The notes: a model not told the origin generated them from the sequence alone. A stretch of 64,000 bases of DNA from Thiogranum longum (GCF_004339085.1 NZ_SMFX01000001.1:2852907-2916906); one strand, 5' to 3'; shown: positions 1 to 9,389, numbered from the stretch's first letter. Program-made: numbers and translations.

Positions 1-372
1 GGATCCGATACAGGTGACTACCTGGTACGCAATCTGGTTGGCGTGGACAGCGAGGGTGGACGTATTGCCATTGGTGATATTGTCATGCCCGGCCAACCTG
101 TCCAGTTTTGCCGTCGTGACGGCAAAACAGCCACGGAAGACATGCAGCGCATGCTCGACGAACTCAAACAGCGCCTCTCTTCAGCGCCCAAGGGAGGCGT
201 GTATGTGTCCTGCCTTGGCCGCGGCAAGGCGTTGTTCGGTGAGGACTCGGTAGAGCTGGAGATGATTCGCAGCACACTGGGCGACTTCCCGCTGGTCGGC
301 TTCTTTGCCAACGGGGAAATCTCCAACCAGCGCCTCTATGGCTACACCGGTGTTCTGACGCTCTTTCTGTAA
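1..372 (+). CDS. FIST C-domain protein, 3' end only
   Basis: The reading frame is open from the first base, so the start lies outside the window and only about 123 C-terminal residues are present. They match the FIST C domain: AIGDIVMPGQPVQF, then a stretch ending in the small-residue motif YVSCLGRG, then GFFANGEI close to the end. FIST proteins are sensory proteins, often linked to signal transduction and thought to bind small ligands such as amino acids. What the missing N-terminal part holds cannot be said. The gene is followed by 128 bases without a gene, then two small unknown genes on the same strand. Confidence 0.8.
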   Translation, partial: GSDTGDYLVRNLVGVDSEGGRIAIGDIVMPGQPVQFCRRDGKTATEDMQRMLDELKQRLSSAPKGGVYVSCLGRGKALFGEDSVELEMIRSTLGDFPLVGFFANGEISNQRLYGYTGVLTLFL

Positions 373-500
373 TACACACCTCGCCCGTAAAACGACCATT
401 TTTTGACGCTTGTCGGCCCACAAATCCCATCTATACTTTTAGACAGGTCACCGGATCCGGATCGGAGGATTGTAATCGCGGTCTGGAAGGAGGTTGGATC

Positions 501-698
501 ATGATTGTGACCACTATCGACCCTGTAACCGGCAACCGCGTACAGGATCTGGAGCATCATCCCTTTGTTGTTGAAGGCGGAGGAGCTGCGCAAACCAAGA
601 TTTACTTTGAATCGGAGGCGACCCGGCAAGCCTACCTTGCAGCCCAACCCGATGATCCCAGTCGCTATACCGATAACAACACGGAGTTCCATTCGTAA
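501..698 (+). CDS. Small protein of unknown function, 65 aa
   Basis: An open frame starts at an ATG preceded by a very good ribosome binding site (AAGGAGG, about 8 bases upstream), which is the main support for it being real. The product is small and acidic, with no signal peptide, membrane segment or cysteine. I do not recognise the family. It lies six bases before another small gene on the same strand, so the two are probably co-transcribed. The upstream FIST-domain gene may belong to the same unit. Confidence 0.6.
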   Translation: MIVTTIDPVTGNRVQDLEHHPFVVEGGGAAQTKIYFESEATRQAYLAAQPDDPSRYTDNNTEFHS

Positions 699-704
699 CC
701 AGTT

Positions 705-971
705 ATGCACCGTCTGATGGAAAATATCGAGCGCTACCTGATGTCGTGTCGGGAGTTAACCGCCTTCTGCTCTCAGAACGGGTGGATTGACAACAAGTCG
801 CTCTATTATGAAATTATCGAACAGAACGACCATCACGTGATTGCACTGGTACAGTTCGAGGAAATTCTCATGGAAGGCTCTGGAAGCCTGGCGGGCCGTG
901 TGCCCTGCCAGGGGCGGCTGCGGCTGACCCTGGACCGGTATGGTGAAGTCCGCGCTGCTGAACTGCTGTAG
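705..971 (+). CDS. Small protein of unknown function, 88 aa
   Basis: Six bases after the preceding small gene and in the same direction. The predicted protein is soluble and mixed in charge, with cysteines in SCREL, FCSQN and VPCQG. The C-terminal part has alternating hydrophobic residues (VIALVQFEEILMEG, then LRLTLDRYGEV) suggesting a small beta-sheet domain. I do not recognise it. The start is uncertain: ATG at 705 has no clear ribosome binding site, and ATG at 717 is possible. Translational coupling to the gene before would explain the weak site. Confidence 0.55.
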   Translation: MHRLMENIERYLMSCRELTAFCSQNGWIDNKSLYYEIIEQNDHHVIALVQFEEILMEGSGSLAGRVPCQGRLRLTLDRYGEVRAAELL

Positions 972-1024
972 GCACACGGGTGGTGTATCTTCCTGGTCAC
1001 ACCAGACCCTCTGCTTGAGACAGA

Positions 1025-1543
1025 TTACATGGCGATATAACCCTGCTTGCGCAGGCGTTCCACCTCAGCAGGGCCGAACGGCACCTGGCGCAGAAAGGAA
1101 GGCACCTCGTCCTTGCCAATACCCCGCCGGCGCATTTGTGTCTGACAGATACTGATGTCTATAGCACCAAATGCGGCCAGCCTGGCGGCCCGGTCAACAA
1201 GGTTCTTGTAACGCGGGTAGTTCTTCAGCGCAAAGAACTCGACTTCCGGACCATGCAGCACCAGTGAAATTATCGGCGCCTCACCTTCGCTTCGCGGTCG
1301 ATCCAGCAACGCCTCTACACGATCAAACAACAGCTCAAGCTGCTCTGTAGTATGTACACTAATATCTGCGTACCGTCGGGCGCCACTATTACCTGACGGA
1401 GGGACAATCGACTCAAGTTCAGAGGATGGGGACCTCGCAGCAGTATCACGCCCGGCATTATCTGCCTGCTGACCGGTCAGCAGGTCTGCGCCAAACCAGA
1501 ACACCAGCACGGCTACCGCAAAGATCAAAAGATTTCGTGCCAT
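1025..1543 (-). CDS. Membrane-anchored DsrE-like protein
   Basis: The 172-residue product starts MARNLLIFAVAVLVFWFGAD, a single N-terminal membrane segment or uncleaved signal. A low-complexity linker to about residue 60 and a DsrE-like domain follow. The domain shows the typical SLVLHGPEVEFF strand, a central cysteine in DISICQTQMRRRGI, and the ending VPFGPAEVERLRKQGY. DsrE-family proteins carry or sense sulfur through such a cysteine, but many homologues have no known role, and this one would sit outside the cytoplasm, unlike DsrE proper. The start at 1543 is chosen because the longer frame upstream reads as noise. It is divergent from the haem A synthase gene. Confidence 0.65.
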   Translation of the reverse strand: MARNLLIFAVAVLVFWFGADLLTGQQADNAGRDTAARSPSSELESIVPPSGNSGARRYADISVHTTEQLELLFDRVEALLDRPRSEGEAPIISLVLHGPEVEFFALKNYPRYKNLVDRAARLAAFGAIDISICQTQMRRRGIGKDEVPSFLRQVPFGPAEVERLRKQGYIAM

Positions 1544-1664
1544 CGGGTTTAATCCATCACTTTCGGCTGTCTGCGCAGGGAATCTCCATGTTGTAACAGC
1601 CTGCGGCACGACGCAACAACATCCGTTACAATTATGCTGTTTTACAACCTGCTGGTACCACTAC

Positions 1665-2720
1665 ATGCTCCGATTTCCCGACCGGATGACAGATATGGCG
1701 CGCAAGCAAGTCGCCGGCTGGTTGCTGCTGTGCTCCATTATGATCTTTGCCATGGTAATTCTCGGTGGCGTCACGCGTCTGACCGGCTCCGGGCTGTCGA
1801 TGGTCGAGTGGGACCCGATATTCGGTTTTGTCCCTCCACTCGATCAACAACAATGGGAAGAGGCCTTTACCCAATACCGTGAATCACCGGAATACCTGAA
1901 GATCAATACCAATATGGATCTGCACGGGTTTAAATCTATTTACTGGTTTGAATTCTCGCACCGGGTTCTGGGGCGTTCGATAGGTACGGTATTCCTGATT
2001 CCTTTCCTGTACTTTCTCTGGCGCGGCATGTTGCCGCGCAAATGGATACCACGCCTGTTGTTTGCTTTTGTGCTGGGCGGCCTTCAGGGCTTGCTGGGCT
2101 GGTACATGGTTAAAAGCGGGTTGGTCGACCGACCCCATGTCAGCCAGTATCGGCTGACAGCCCACCTGGGGCTGGCGCTGGTGATTTATTGTTACCTGCT
2201 GTGGCTGATGTTCGACCTGTTATTTCCGGAGCGTGAACCAGGAAACAGCCATCAACGTTCTGGCAAGGCCGCGAAATGGCTGCTTGCCCTGGCCGGTACA
2301 ACCGTGCTCTCCGGCGGTTTCGTAGCGGGGCTCAAGGCCGGGCACGCCTATAATACTTTTCCGAAAATGGGTGACCAGTGGCTTCCTCCGGCCGGCTGGA
2401 CACTGCAACCCGGCTGGCGCAACCTGTTCGAAAACATTGCCACGGTACAGTTTGACCACCGGGTGCTTGCCACGCTGACATTCGTCACTGTCATCTTGTT
2501 CTGGTTCCGCACGCGGCACCGTGTGACCACGCGTGCAACGCGCACTGGACTCAACCTGTTAGCACTGGTTGTTGTGGGACAGGTCAGCCTTGGAATATCC
2601 ACATTGCTGCTCCATGTCCCCGTGGCCCTGGCGTCCCTGCACCAGGCTGGCGCTCTGACACTGTTAACGGTTCTGTTGTTTGTCAATCATCGCCTGCACA
2701 AACCGGCAAGGCTCTTTTAG
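1665..2720 (+). CDS. ctaA: Haem A synthase, COX15/CtaA family
   Basis: The product is a polytopic membrane protein of up to 351 residues with about eight membrane segments, the usual length of the proteobacterial COX15 type. Family marks are the first helix GGVTRLTGSGLSM, the histidine after helix 1 region in FEFSHRVLGR, a second pair in RLTAHLGLAL and FDHRVLA, and the last in SLHQAGAL. These histidines bind haem. The enzyme oxidises the C8 methyl of haem O to give haem A for aa3-type cytochrome oxidases. No aa3 oxidase genes are in the window; the oxidase present here is cbb3, which does not use haem A. Starts at 1686 or 1695 are also possible. Confidence 0.9.
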   Translation: MLRFPDRMTDMARKQVAGWLLLCSIMIFAMVILGGVTRLTGSGLSMVEWDPIFGFVPPLDQQQWEEAFTQYRESPEYLKINTNMDLHGFKSIYWFEFSHRVLGRSIGTVFLIPFLYFLWRGMLPRKWIPRLLFAFVLGGLQGLLGWYMVKSGLVDRPHVSQYRLTAHLGLALVIYCYLLWLMFDLLFPEREPGNSHQRSGKAAKWLLALAGTTVLSGGFVAGLKAGHAYNTFPKMGDQWLPPAGWTLQPGWRNLFENIATVQFDHRVLATLTFVTVILFWFRTRHRVTTRATRTGLNLLALVVVGQVSLGISTLLLHVPVALASLHQAGALTLLTVLLFVNHRLHKPARLF

Positions 2721-2729
2721 CCCGCCCAC

Positions 2730-2756
2730 AAAAAAGCCCGGCAAATACCGGGCCTT
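2730..2756 (-). terminator. Rho-independent terminator for the cytochrome c gene
   Basis: Read on the minus strand, a GGCCCGG / CCGGGC stem with a six-base loop runs into TTTTTT. It lies about 55 bases past the stop of the minus-strand cytochrome c gene, and may also serve the convergent ctaA gene. Confidence 0.8.
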
Positions 2757-2809
2757 GTTGTGCGCGTATTCTGCCTGCACCGGAGCGTTAACCGGTCACA
2801 GCAAGAATA

Positions 2810-3115
2810 CTATTTAAGTCCAGAGAAGTACGTCGCCAGGTTATCGATGTCCGCATCCGTCAGCGGCTTCGCCATTGCCGACATGGTCGGATCGGTACGG
2901 CTGCCATCGCGGAACGCCTTCAGCTGCTTGGCAAGGTAGGCATCCTTCTGACCTGCCAGGTTCGGCCACAATGGATTGGCACTGACACCATTGGCGCCGT
3001 GACAACCGGCACATGTGGCTGCCTTGGCCTTTCCGGCTGCTGCATCGCCTGCCATGCTGATGCTGGCGCTTAACAACAAAACACTTCCTGTAACTGCTAC
3101 AAACACCTTTTTCAT
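2810..3115 (-). CDS. Small periplasmic cytochrome c, class I
   Basis: A 101-residue monohaem cytochrome. A signal peptide (MKKVFVAVTGSVLLLSASIS, cleaved near SMAGD) is followed by the haem site CAGCH and, near the C-terminus, methionines in DPTMSAMAKPL, one of which should be the sixth haem ligand. The fold type is that of the c553/c4-half cytochromes which carry electrons in the periplasm, here plausibly to the cbb3 oxidase encoded at 56.7 kb. It stands alone with its own terminator, and an ATTTCTCTCC box (minus-strand GGAGAG) before the start is the ribosome binding site. Confidence 0.88.
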   Translation of the reverse strand: MKKVFVAVTGSVLLLSASISMAGDAAAGKAKAATCAGCHGANGVSANPLWPNLAGQKDAYLAKQLKAFRDGSRTDPTMSAMAKPLTDADIDNLATYFSGLK

Positions 3116-3358
3116 GATTTCTCTCCAAATACTACCGTGGTTAAAAACTGGCGCCTATTTTCGCAGACCGGCCGCGCGCTGTAAAACCTGTTTGATCTAT
3201 CTGTTAATTTCTGTAAGATCAGTCTCTTATGTAAACACAAGATCTTGTTCAGTGCTTCTATAACCCTCTGCAGGGAATGCCACAACATGCATTTCCGTCA
3301 TAATCCGGGCAAACTGGCCTGGACGTTTGTTCATCAAATGAACAGGGAATCGACATCC

Positions 3359-4219
3359 ATGACCCTCGATGCAAAAGACCTGATCACCGATACACTTGAA
3401 CTCGCCTCCCTGCCCTCTGTTGTCACCACGGCCATGGGTCTGCTGAATAATCCGAACACCTCTGCATCCGATATCGGTGAGGTCATCAGCCAGGACCCTG
3501 CGCTCACCATTAAACTCCTGAGAATCGTCAACAGCGCCTTCTATGGCTTTCCGTCACAAATTGACACCATCTCACGCGCTATCACCATTATTGGTACGCG
3601 TGAACTGACTGATCTGATTCTGGGGTCCAGCGCCATCCAGGTTTTTACCCGTCTGCCCAACCAGCTTGTCAGTATGCAACAGTTCTGGAGCCACAGCCTG
3701 TACGCAGGCGTGGTGGCGAGGATCCTCGCACGTCACCTGCGCGCACCTAACACTGAACGTTGTTTTGTCATGGGGCTATTACACGACGTAGGTGCGTTGA
3801 TCCTGTTTCGGCAAAAACCCGTAGAGGCCAGACAGGCGCTGGAAATGGCCCGCGCCAACGACCTGCCGCTGCACGTGGCAGAGCGCGAAATACTGGGCTT
3901 TGACCACGGCGCGGTCGGCGCCGAATTAATGCGCAGCTGGAACCTGCCGGAAAGTTTTGCCACCGTGGCACGCTACCACCATCAACCATCGGCGGCCGAA
4001 AACCACCGCCTGGAAACTGCAACCATTCATCTTGCCGACGTTATCACCGGAATGGTGCATGTCACCGCTGCCGGCACATCCTGCCCGGCCCCGCTGGAAC
4101 CCGGCGCCTGGGAACTCACCGGCCTGTCAGTTGACATCATTGAAGACGTATCAGCCGAAGCAGATATCCTGTTCGAGGAAGCCAGCACGGTGATCCTGCC
4201 GCACGGCGAAGCGGCATAA
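3359..4219 (+). CDS. HDOD-domain signalling protein
   Basis: The 286-residue product is a single HDOD domain: LASLPSVVTTAMGLLNNP at the start, SAFYGFP in the first third, FVMGLLHDVGALIL in the middle and ARYHHQP near the end. HDOD proteins are relatives of HD phosphohydrolases without firm catalytic activity, used as scaffolds or regulators in c-di-GMP, motility or stress signalling. Here the LLHDVG element keeps an HD pair. The start at 3359 has AGGGAA upstream; an ATG at 3338 is the alternative. No receiver or GGDEF domain is fused, so the signal input is not visible. Confidence 0.8.
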   Translation: MTLDAKDLITDTLELASLPSVVTTAMGLLNNPNTSASDIGEVISQDPALTIKLLRIVNSAFYGFPSQIDTISRAITIIGTRELTDLILGSSAIQVFTRLPNQLVSMQQFWSHSLYAGVVARILARHLRAPNTERCFVMGLLHDVGALILFRQKPVEARQALEMARANDLPLHVAEREILGFDHGAVGAELMRSWNLPESFATVARYHHQPSAAENHRLETATIHLADVITGMVHVTAAGTSCPAPLEPGAWELTGLSVDIIEDVSAEADILFEEASTVILPHGEAA

Positions 4220-4235
4220 GCTTGCAAGCTCCGTC

Positions 4236-4622
4236 TTAACCCAGCTGGTCACGCACCTTTTCCAGCTTGCTGCGGACCTGGCCTGCGATCTCCCTGACAT
4301 CTTGTTGCTCGACCAGACCCAGCACTGCGGATGGATCCATAAAGGCGACCGTAACAGCGCCATCGTCTTCTTCACGCACCAGAACATTACAGGGTAATAG
4401 CAGACCGATATCGGGGTCTGCATTAATCGCCTGGTTGGCCAGTTTCGGATTACAGGCCCCCAGTATCGTGTAGGGCTTGCGATCCACATCAATTTTCTTC
4501 TTGAGTGTCGCCTTGACATCAATCTCGGTCAGCACACCGAAGCCTTCCGATTTCAGTGCTTCGGTGACTTTCCCGATTGCCTCATCAAAACTGCACGACA
4601 TCTGAACACTGAACCCATACAT
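4236..4622 (-). CDS. DUF302 protein
   Basis: The product has 128 residues and reads as one DUF302 domain: MYGFSVQMSCSFDEAIGKVT at the start, TEIDVKATLKKKIDVD, then ILGACNPKLANQAI and LLLPCNVLVRE. The cysteine in GACNP and that in LPCNV are the ones usually kept in this family. Function is not known; members are common in sulfur-oxidising bacteria and often sit near redox genes. There is no signal peptide. The ATG at 4622 was chosen since the frame upstream shows no conserved features. It is convergent with the HDOD gene, 16 bases away. Confidence 0.85.
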   Translation of the reverse strand: MYGFSVQMSCSFDEAIGKVTEALKSEGFGVLTEIDVKATLKKKIDVDRKPYTILGACNPKLANQAINADPDIGLLLPCNVLVREEDDGAVTVAFMDPSAVLGLVEQQDVREIAGQVRSKLEKVRDQLG

Positions 4623-4691
4623 GACTGCACTCCTTATTCCTGGCTGGAAAGCGATTGTACCGGATGCTGCCCGGCAAGGTAGACTCCCTGC

Positions 4692-5135
4692 ATGAGTCAA
4701 GCATACAGGGCATTCTGGCGCGACCCGGTATTCCTTGCTGCCACAGGGGCAGCACTGCTTTACTGGGGGTTGTTATGGGTTATTTCAACACCTGCAACAG
4801 ATCTTGCCTGGCCACTACGGGAACCGCTGCGATTTATTTACCCTGCAGTGTTATACCCGGTCATCGAGGAAATCGTCTTTCGCGGCTGGATGCAGGAATT
4901 TATCCAGCTACGCCTTCGCCCCTGGCGACTGGGCCCACTGACCCATGCGAACCTGCTCACCAGCCTGGTCTTTAGCGCGCTGCACTTTATCAACCATCCG
5001 CCCATCTGGGCCGCCGCTGTATTTCTCCCGTCTCTGCTGTTCGGGTTGTCCAGGGAACGCAGTGGCGGTCTTACCGCCCCGATCCTGCTGCATGTCTTTT
5101 ACAACAGCGGGTATTTCTGGCTTTTCACACAGTAA
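4692..5135 (+). CDS. Small CPBP-family intramembrane protease
   Basis: A compact 147-residue membrane protein. It has the glutamate pair and arginine of the CPBP (CAAX protease and bacteriocin-processing, Rce1-like) family in YPVIEEIVFRGW, a histidine in SALHFIN, and a last LLHVFYNSGYF with histidine and asparagine. These are the expected catalytic and metal or water-binding residues of glutamic-type intramembrane proteases. The size is far below the usual 200-300 residues and recalls the short members tied to C-terminal protein sorting systems, such as the MrtJ type. This last link is inference. It is divergent from the DUF302 gene, with about 70 bases between. Confidence 0.75.
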   Translation: MSQAYRAFWRDPVFLAATGAALLYWGLLWVISTPATDLAWPLREPLRFIYPAVLYPVIEEIVFRGWMQEFIQLRLRPWRLGPLTHANLLTSLVFSALHFINHPPIWAAAVFLPSLLFGLSRERSGGLTAPILLHVFYNSGYFWLFTQ

Positions 5136-5161
5136 AAAAAAACGGGGCCCGAAGACCCCGT
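5134..5161 (-). terminator. Rho-independent terminator
   Basis: On the minus strand ACGGGGTC, loop TTCG, GGCCCCGT, then nine T. An eight-pair stem with a stable UUCG loop, just past the minus-strand gene that ends at 5188. On the plus strand there is no T run, so it acts mainly for the minus gene. Confidence 0.9.
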
Positions 5162-5187
5162 CATTCCACAATCCTTACCGGCTATTC

Positions 5188-5505
5188 TTACAGATCTCCG
5201 AGCGGCCGGGCAAACGTATATTTCGCTGGCTCGGCAACCAGTTTATTGGCCGCCTCGCCTACATTACCGCCAATCGCACTGAACGGCAGTGTCACAATAA
5301 ATGTTGCCGTGGTAACCACGGTGCTCACCAGCATGAAAGGCCGAACCATGAAGGCATCAGCCAACATTTCACCACCGGTCGGCGCCGCCTTGGGATTATT
5401 AAAGGCATAGTCACTGGCACTGGCCATTGTCGGCACACCAAGCGTAGCTACTGTCAGCACACTTGCCATCACATAACTTGTCAGTTTTCTCGGGATCATT
5501 CGCAT
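5188..5505 (-). CDS. Exported protein of unknown function, 105 aa
   Basis: The product begins MRMIPRKLTSYVMASVLTV and has a signal peptide likely cut after ASA near residue 28. The mature part holds one strongly hydrophobic stretch (MLVSTVVTTATFIVTLPFSA) and ends AEPAKYTFARPLGDL. I recognise the pattern as a conserved hypothetical of proteobacteria but know no function. The start is set by the ATG at 5505, after GAGGGAAAGG; a second ATG two codons later is possible. It is a single-gene unit with its own terminator. Confidence 0.7.
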   Translation of the reverse strand: MRMIPRKLTSYVMASVLTVATLGVPTMASASDYAFNNPKAAPTGGEMLADAFMVRPFMLVSTVVTTATFIVTLPFSAIGGNVGEAANKLVAEPAKYTFARPLGDL

Positions 5506-5687
5506 GACCTTTCCCTCTTCAATAATTGAACACCGCCAGGGTGCTGAAAAAATATCATTCCCGGGCAAGCGCCCGCGTTATTGTTGCATCTTCCCGCAAT
5601 AGCGGCATTCTGGCAAAAAATTTTAGCCGATCAATAAGCAACTTCTGAATTACCCAGGCTTCCCGTGCATTGCGAAGCCACCGCCTG

Positions 5688-6593
5688 TCATAGCGGGGTC
5701 TGCAGGGAATGGCCGGTAAGCCGCCGTAATGCCTCATTATATTTTTCCGAAGTGCGGCGAATGATGTCCTCTGGCAACTTAGGTCCAGGTGCTGTCTTGT
5801 CCCAGTCCAGCGTTTCCAGGTAATCACGCACGAACTGTTTGTCGAAACTGGGCGGGCTGATGCCGACCCGGTATTCGTCCTGCGGCCAGAAGCGCGAGGA
5901 ATCCGGCGTCAGGACTTCGTCGATCAGTACCAGCGTTCCGGCTTCATCGACGCCGAATTCGAACTTTGTATCAGCGATGATTATCCCCTTGTCGAGCGCA
6001 TAGTCGGCTGCCTGCCGGTAAATGGCGAGGCTGACGTCACGTACCCTGACAGCCAGATCAGCACCCAGCAGACGCTCAGTGGCTGCAAAATCGATATTTT
6101 CATCGTGCTCGCCAACCTCAGCCTTGCTGGAGGGTGTGTAGATCGCCTCGGGCAGGCGATCAGCCATCCGCAGTCCCTCCGGCAACCGAATCCCGCACAC
6201 CGTGCCGTTGGCCTGGTAGTCTTTCCAGCCGGATCCGATCAGGTAACCGCGCACAATCGCCTCGACCGGCAAAGCCTTCAGCTTGCGTACTACAATCGCG
6301 CGGCCTTCGACCTGTTCACGCTCGGCGGCATCCGGCAATACGCTTTCCAGGGACAAGCCGGACAAATGGTTCGGCAGCAGCGCGCGGGTACCCTCAAACC
6401 AGAAATTCGATACCGCTGTCAGCACTGCGCCCTTGCCCGGGATCGGGTCGGGCAACACAACATCGAAGGCCGACAGACGGTCCGTGGTGACAATCAGCAG
6501 GTGGTCATCACCCACCGCGTAGATATCCCGCACCTTGCCGCGCGCCACACGGGGCAGGCTGGAAATCGTGGATTCATATAATACGTCGAGCAT
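5688..6593 (-). CDS. purC: SAICAR synthase
   Basis: Phosphoribosylaminoimidazole-succinocarboxamide synthase joins aspartate to CAIR in purine synthesis, using ATP. The 301-residue protein shows [20 protein letters not shown] at the N-terminus, [15 protein letters not shown], the [13 protein letters not shown] element, and TKFEFGVDE plus [14 protein letters not shown], which bind substrate and metal. Length and sequence fit the longer, yeast Ade1-like branch. The start at 6593 is chosen by the family N-terminus; the frame before it is not conserved. It is divergent from purEK, with about 120 bases between, so both purine units share one promoter region. Confidence 0.95.
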   Translation of the reverse strand: MLDVLYESTISSLPRVARGKVRDIYAVGDDHLLIVTTDRLSAFDVVLPDPIPGKGAVLTAVSNFWFEGTRALLPNHLSGLSLESVLPDAAEREQVEGRAIVVRKLKALPVEAIVRGYLIGSGWKDYQANGTVCGIRLPEGLRMADRLPEAIYTPSSKAEVGEHDENIDFAATERLLGADLAVRVRDVSLAIYRQAADYALDKGIIIADTKFEFGVDEAGTLVLIDEVLTPDSSRFWPQDEYRVGISPPSFDKQFVRDYLETLDWDKTAPGPKLPEDIIRRTSEKYNEALRRLTGHSLQTPL

Positions 6594-6711
6594 AGTGGAT
6601 TCCGTCAAAATACTGAAAATCGCCGAATAACCCCGGCAATACGGCATTGTACCGGTGGCGGCCGGTGGTGGCGATGGTACAATGCGCGCTTTCTCATTTT
6701 CGGGGCATGCT

Positions 6712-7206
6712 ATGGCAGCCACAAAAATCGGCCTGGTGATGGGCAGCAACAGCGACTGGGACATCATGCAGTCGGCAGCCGAGCAACTGGAGCAGTTCGG
6801 TGTTGAATTCGAGTCGCGCGTGGTTTCTGCGCACCGCACACCGGATTTACTGTTTGACTACGCCTCGACCGCACGCGAGCGTGGGCTGGCCTGTATTATT
6901 GCCGGCGCCGGTGGCGCGGCGCATTTGCCCGGTATGCTGGCTGCCAAGACCACCCTGCCCGTGCTTGGCGTGCCGGTTCCTTCCCGCCACCTGAAAGGCA
7001 TGGATTCACTGCTGTCGATTGTACAGATGCCAAAGGGCGTGCCCGTGGCAACCTTTGCCATAGGTGAAGCCGGTGCGGCCAACGCTGCACTGTATGCCAT
7101 CAGCCTGCTGGCCCTGAACGACGCTGCGCTGGCAGCAAAACTTGATGATTTCCGCGCCGCACAGACAGAGATGGCGCTGAACATGACCCTGCCACCCGAA
7201 TTATGA
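6712..7206 (+). CDS. purE: N5-CAIR mutase
   Basis: PurE moves the carboxyl group of N5-CAIR to give CAIR, the substrate of PurC. The 164-residue product has the class I marks [21 protein letters not shown] (the catalytic histidine), and [12 protein letters not shown], followed by LPVLGVPV. The ATG at 6712 gives the family N-terminus [12 protein letters not shown]. The last bases overlap the purK start by four (ATGA), a sign of translational coupling. Confidence 0.96.
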   Translation: MAATKIGLVMGSNSDWDIMQSAAEQLEQFGVEFESRVVSAHRTPDLLFDYASTARERGLACIIAGAGGAAHLPGMLAAKTTLPVLGVPVPSRHLKGMDSLLSIVQMPKGVPVATFAIGEAGAANAALYAISLLALNDAALAAKLDDFRAAQTEMALNMTLPPEL

Positions 7207-8348
7207 TACTTCCGGGTGCGACACTCGGCGTGCTCGGCGGCGGGCAGCTCGGACGTATGTTTACCCTTGCAGCGCACAGTATGGGTTACAAGGTGTGGGT
7301 GCTGGACCCGGACCCTGACAGCCCGACGGGCAGTATGGCCGACCGGCACCTGCAAGCCGCATATAACGACACCGCCGCACTCGATGAAATGGCCAGCGGC
7401 TGCGCTGCTGTTACAACCGAATTTGAGAATGTCCCGGCCGAGACACTGGAATTCCTGGAAGCCCGGATACCGGTGCGCCCGGGTTCAAAAGCCGTTGCTA
7501 TAGCCCGTGACCGCATTCGCGAAAAGTCTTTTATCCGTGATCTGGGCCTGCCCACTGCGGACTTCTTCGCCATCAACTCGGCGGCTGACCTGGAACAGGC
7601 CTGCGCCGGACTTACTATGCCCGCGTTACTCAAAACCGCGCAGTTCGGCTACGATGGCAAAGGGCAGATCGGCGTCAATGACCTTGCGCAAGCCAGGCTG
7701 GCTTTTGATGACCTGAACGAGGCGCCATGTGTACTGGAAGAATGCGTTCAGCTGGAGCAGGAGCTGTCTGTGATACTGGCACGCGGTACGGACGGACAAA
7801 CGGCTGTCTATCCCCCCGGAGAAAACCTGCACGTCAAGGGCATTCTCGATACCACCTGCGTACCGGGACGGTTCGATGATGACGTGGCTGCCAGCGCCCG
7901 GTACATGGCGCTGAAACTGGCGAATGCCATGGATTATCGTGGTGTGCTGGCCGTCGAATTTTTCATCACCACAGACGGTCGTCTGCTGATCAATGAAATG
8001 GCACCACGGCCACATAACAGTGGCCACTACACCATCGATGCCTGCCTGACTTCACAGTTTGAACAACAAGTGCGGACTGTCTGCGGGTTACCCCCGGGAT
8101 CGACGCGGCTGTTATCGGCTGCTGTTATGGTCAATGTTCTTGGCGACCTGTGGAGCAAGGGCCCGCCGCGCTGGCAACACCTGTTTGCAGAGACACATAC
8201 CAATCTGCACCTGTATGGCAAGGAAGAAGCGCGGCCGGGACGCAAGATGGGACACTTTACCTCACTGGCGGATGACCCCACCGAGGCGATGCGTATTGCA
8301 GAACGTGTTCGCGTGGCCATCGATCCTGCGGCACCCGACGAAGCCTGA
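7203..8348 (+). CDS. purK: N5-carboxyaminoimidazole ribonucleotide synthase
   Basis: PurK is an ATP-grasp enzyme that carboxylates AIR with bicarbonate to N5-CAIR, the substrate of PurE. The 381-residue product begins [19 protein letters not shown], the usual nucleotide-binding N-terminus. [12 protein letters not shown] and [15 protein letters not shown] of the ATP-grasp core and [16 protein letters not shown] near residue 265 follow. It is coupled to purE by a four-base overlap. It ends 14 bases before the convergent cbbR stop. Confidence 0.95.
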   Translation: MILPGATLGVLGGGQLGRMFTLAAHSMGYKVWVLDPDPDSPTGSMADRHLQAAYNDTAALDEMASGCAAVTTEFENVPAETLEFLEARIPVRPGSKAVAIARDRIREKSFIRDLGLPTADFFAINSAADLEQACAGLTMPALLKTAQFGYDGKGQIGVNDLAQARLAFDDLNEAPCVLEECVQLEQELSVILARGTDGQTAVYPPGENLHVKGILDTTCVPGRFDDDVAASARYMALKLANAMDYRGVLAVEFFITTDGRLLINEMAPRPHNSGHYTIDACLTSQFEQQVRTVCGLPPGSTRLLSAAVMVNVLGDLWSKGPPRWQHLFAETHTNLHLYGKEEARPGRKMGHFTSLADDPTEAMRIAERVRVAIDPAAPDEA

Positions 8349-8362
8349 TCCCGGCTACACCA

Positions 8363-9277
8363 CTACGCCAGGGTCGGCAGATTCAGGACCTCACTGACCT
8401 CGTCTTTCACAAAGTCGTGAAAGCTCCGCGCAACCGCAGACAGGCGCTTGCCGGAGCGATGCATAACATACCAGTTACGAATGATCGGCAATTCCTGCAC
8501 ATCCAGAATTGTCAGCCGCTTCAAAGTCAGCTCCATCTCCAGCGTGTGCAGAGATAACAAACCCAGCCCCAATCCGGCCTGAACACCCTGCTTGATCGCC
8601 TCCGAACTGCTCATCTCCATCGTCGACGACAGGGACAGGCCCTGGTCGATAAAAAACCGCTCGGTCGCCGATCGTGTTCCGGAACCCTTCTCCCGAATGA
8701 GAAAAGTTTCTTCCTGAAGGCGCGACAGGGGTATCGCCTTTTCCCCGGCCAGCGGGTGTGTGGGCGGCGCGATTGCCACTAAGGGATTTTCCATAAGTAC
8801 CTCGGATTCCACCTCGATTCGTCCGGGTGGCTTGCCCATGATAATGAGGTCGGTGGTGTTATCGCCCAGCGCTTCCAGCAATCCCTCGCGGTTGGTGACA
8901 TCGAGGCTGACCTTTACCCCGGGAAAACGCCGGCAAAACTTGGCCAGCAACTGCGGGACAAAATAGTTTGCGGTACTGGCCACGGCGATTTTCAGATGCC
9001 CGCGCTTCAGGCCACGCAATTCATCGAACACCAGTTTTGCTTCCTCGAGCGTCGCCAGGATGGAGCGCGAATACCGCTCCATCTCATGACCCGCTTCGGT
9101 GAGGAAAATTCGCTTGCCGACCTGTTCAAACAAGGGCAGCCCGGTGACGCCCTCAAGCTGCTTGATCTGCATGGAGACAGCCGGTTGCGTGAGGTGCAAG
9201 TCCTCGGCTGCGCGGGTAAAGCTGAGGTGACGGGCTACAGCCTCGAAGATTCTTAACTGTCGCAGGGTAATATTCAC
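8363..9277 (-). CDS. cbbR: LysR-type regulator of RuBisCO genes
   Basis: The 304-residue LysR protein begins with the winged helix NITLRQLRIFEAVARHLSFT, with LHLTQPAVSMQIKQLE as the recognition part. A ligand-binding half with DLIIMGKPP and FLIREKGSGTR follows. This matches CbbR, which turns on cbb operons in response to metabolites. The chosen start is a GTG at 9277; the longer frame to 9349 is not typical. In most bacteria cbbR is divergent from cbbL; here it lies at the far 3' end of the minus-strand cbb cluster, about 6 kb from the cbbL promoter. Identity rests on context as well as sequence. Confidence 0.85.
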   Translation of the reverse strand: MNITLRQLRIFEAVARHLSFTRAAEDLHLTQPAVSMQIKQLEGVTGLPLFEQVGKRIFLTEAGHEMERYSRSILATLEEAKLVFDELRGLKRGHLKIAVASTANYFVPQLLAKFCRRFPGVKVSLDVTNREGLLEALGDNTTDLIIMGKPPGRIEVESEVLMENPLVAIAPPTHPLAGEKAIPLSRLQEETFLIREKGSGTRSATERFFIDQGLSLSSTMEMSSSEAIKQGVQAGLGLGLLSLHTLEMELTLKRLTILDVQELPIIRNWYVMHRSGKRLSAVARSFHDFVKDEVSEVLNLPTLA

Positions 9278-9389
9278 AATAGCGCCCTTATGAACTCGAT
9301 CCAATACATAACTGGTGCTTATTGTATCATCGCAGGGTATCAATACCACTCTGCGATTAATCGATCAGCGTATCTTCCAAGGGATGTCG

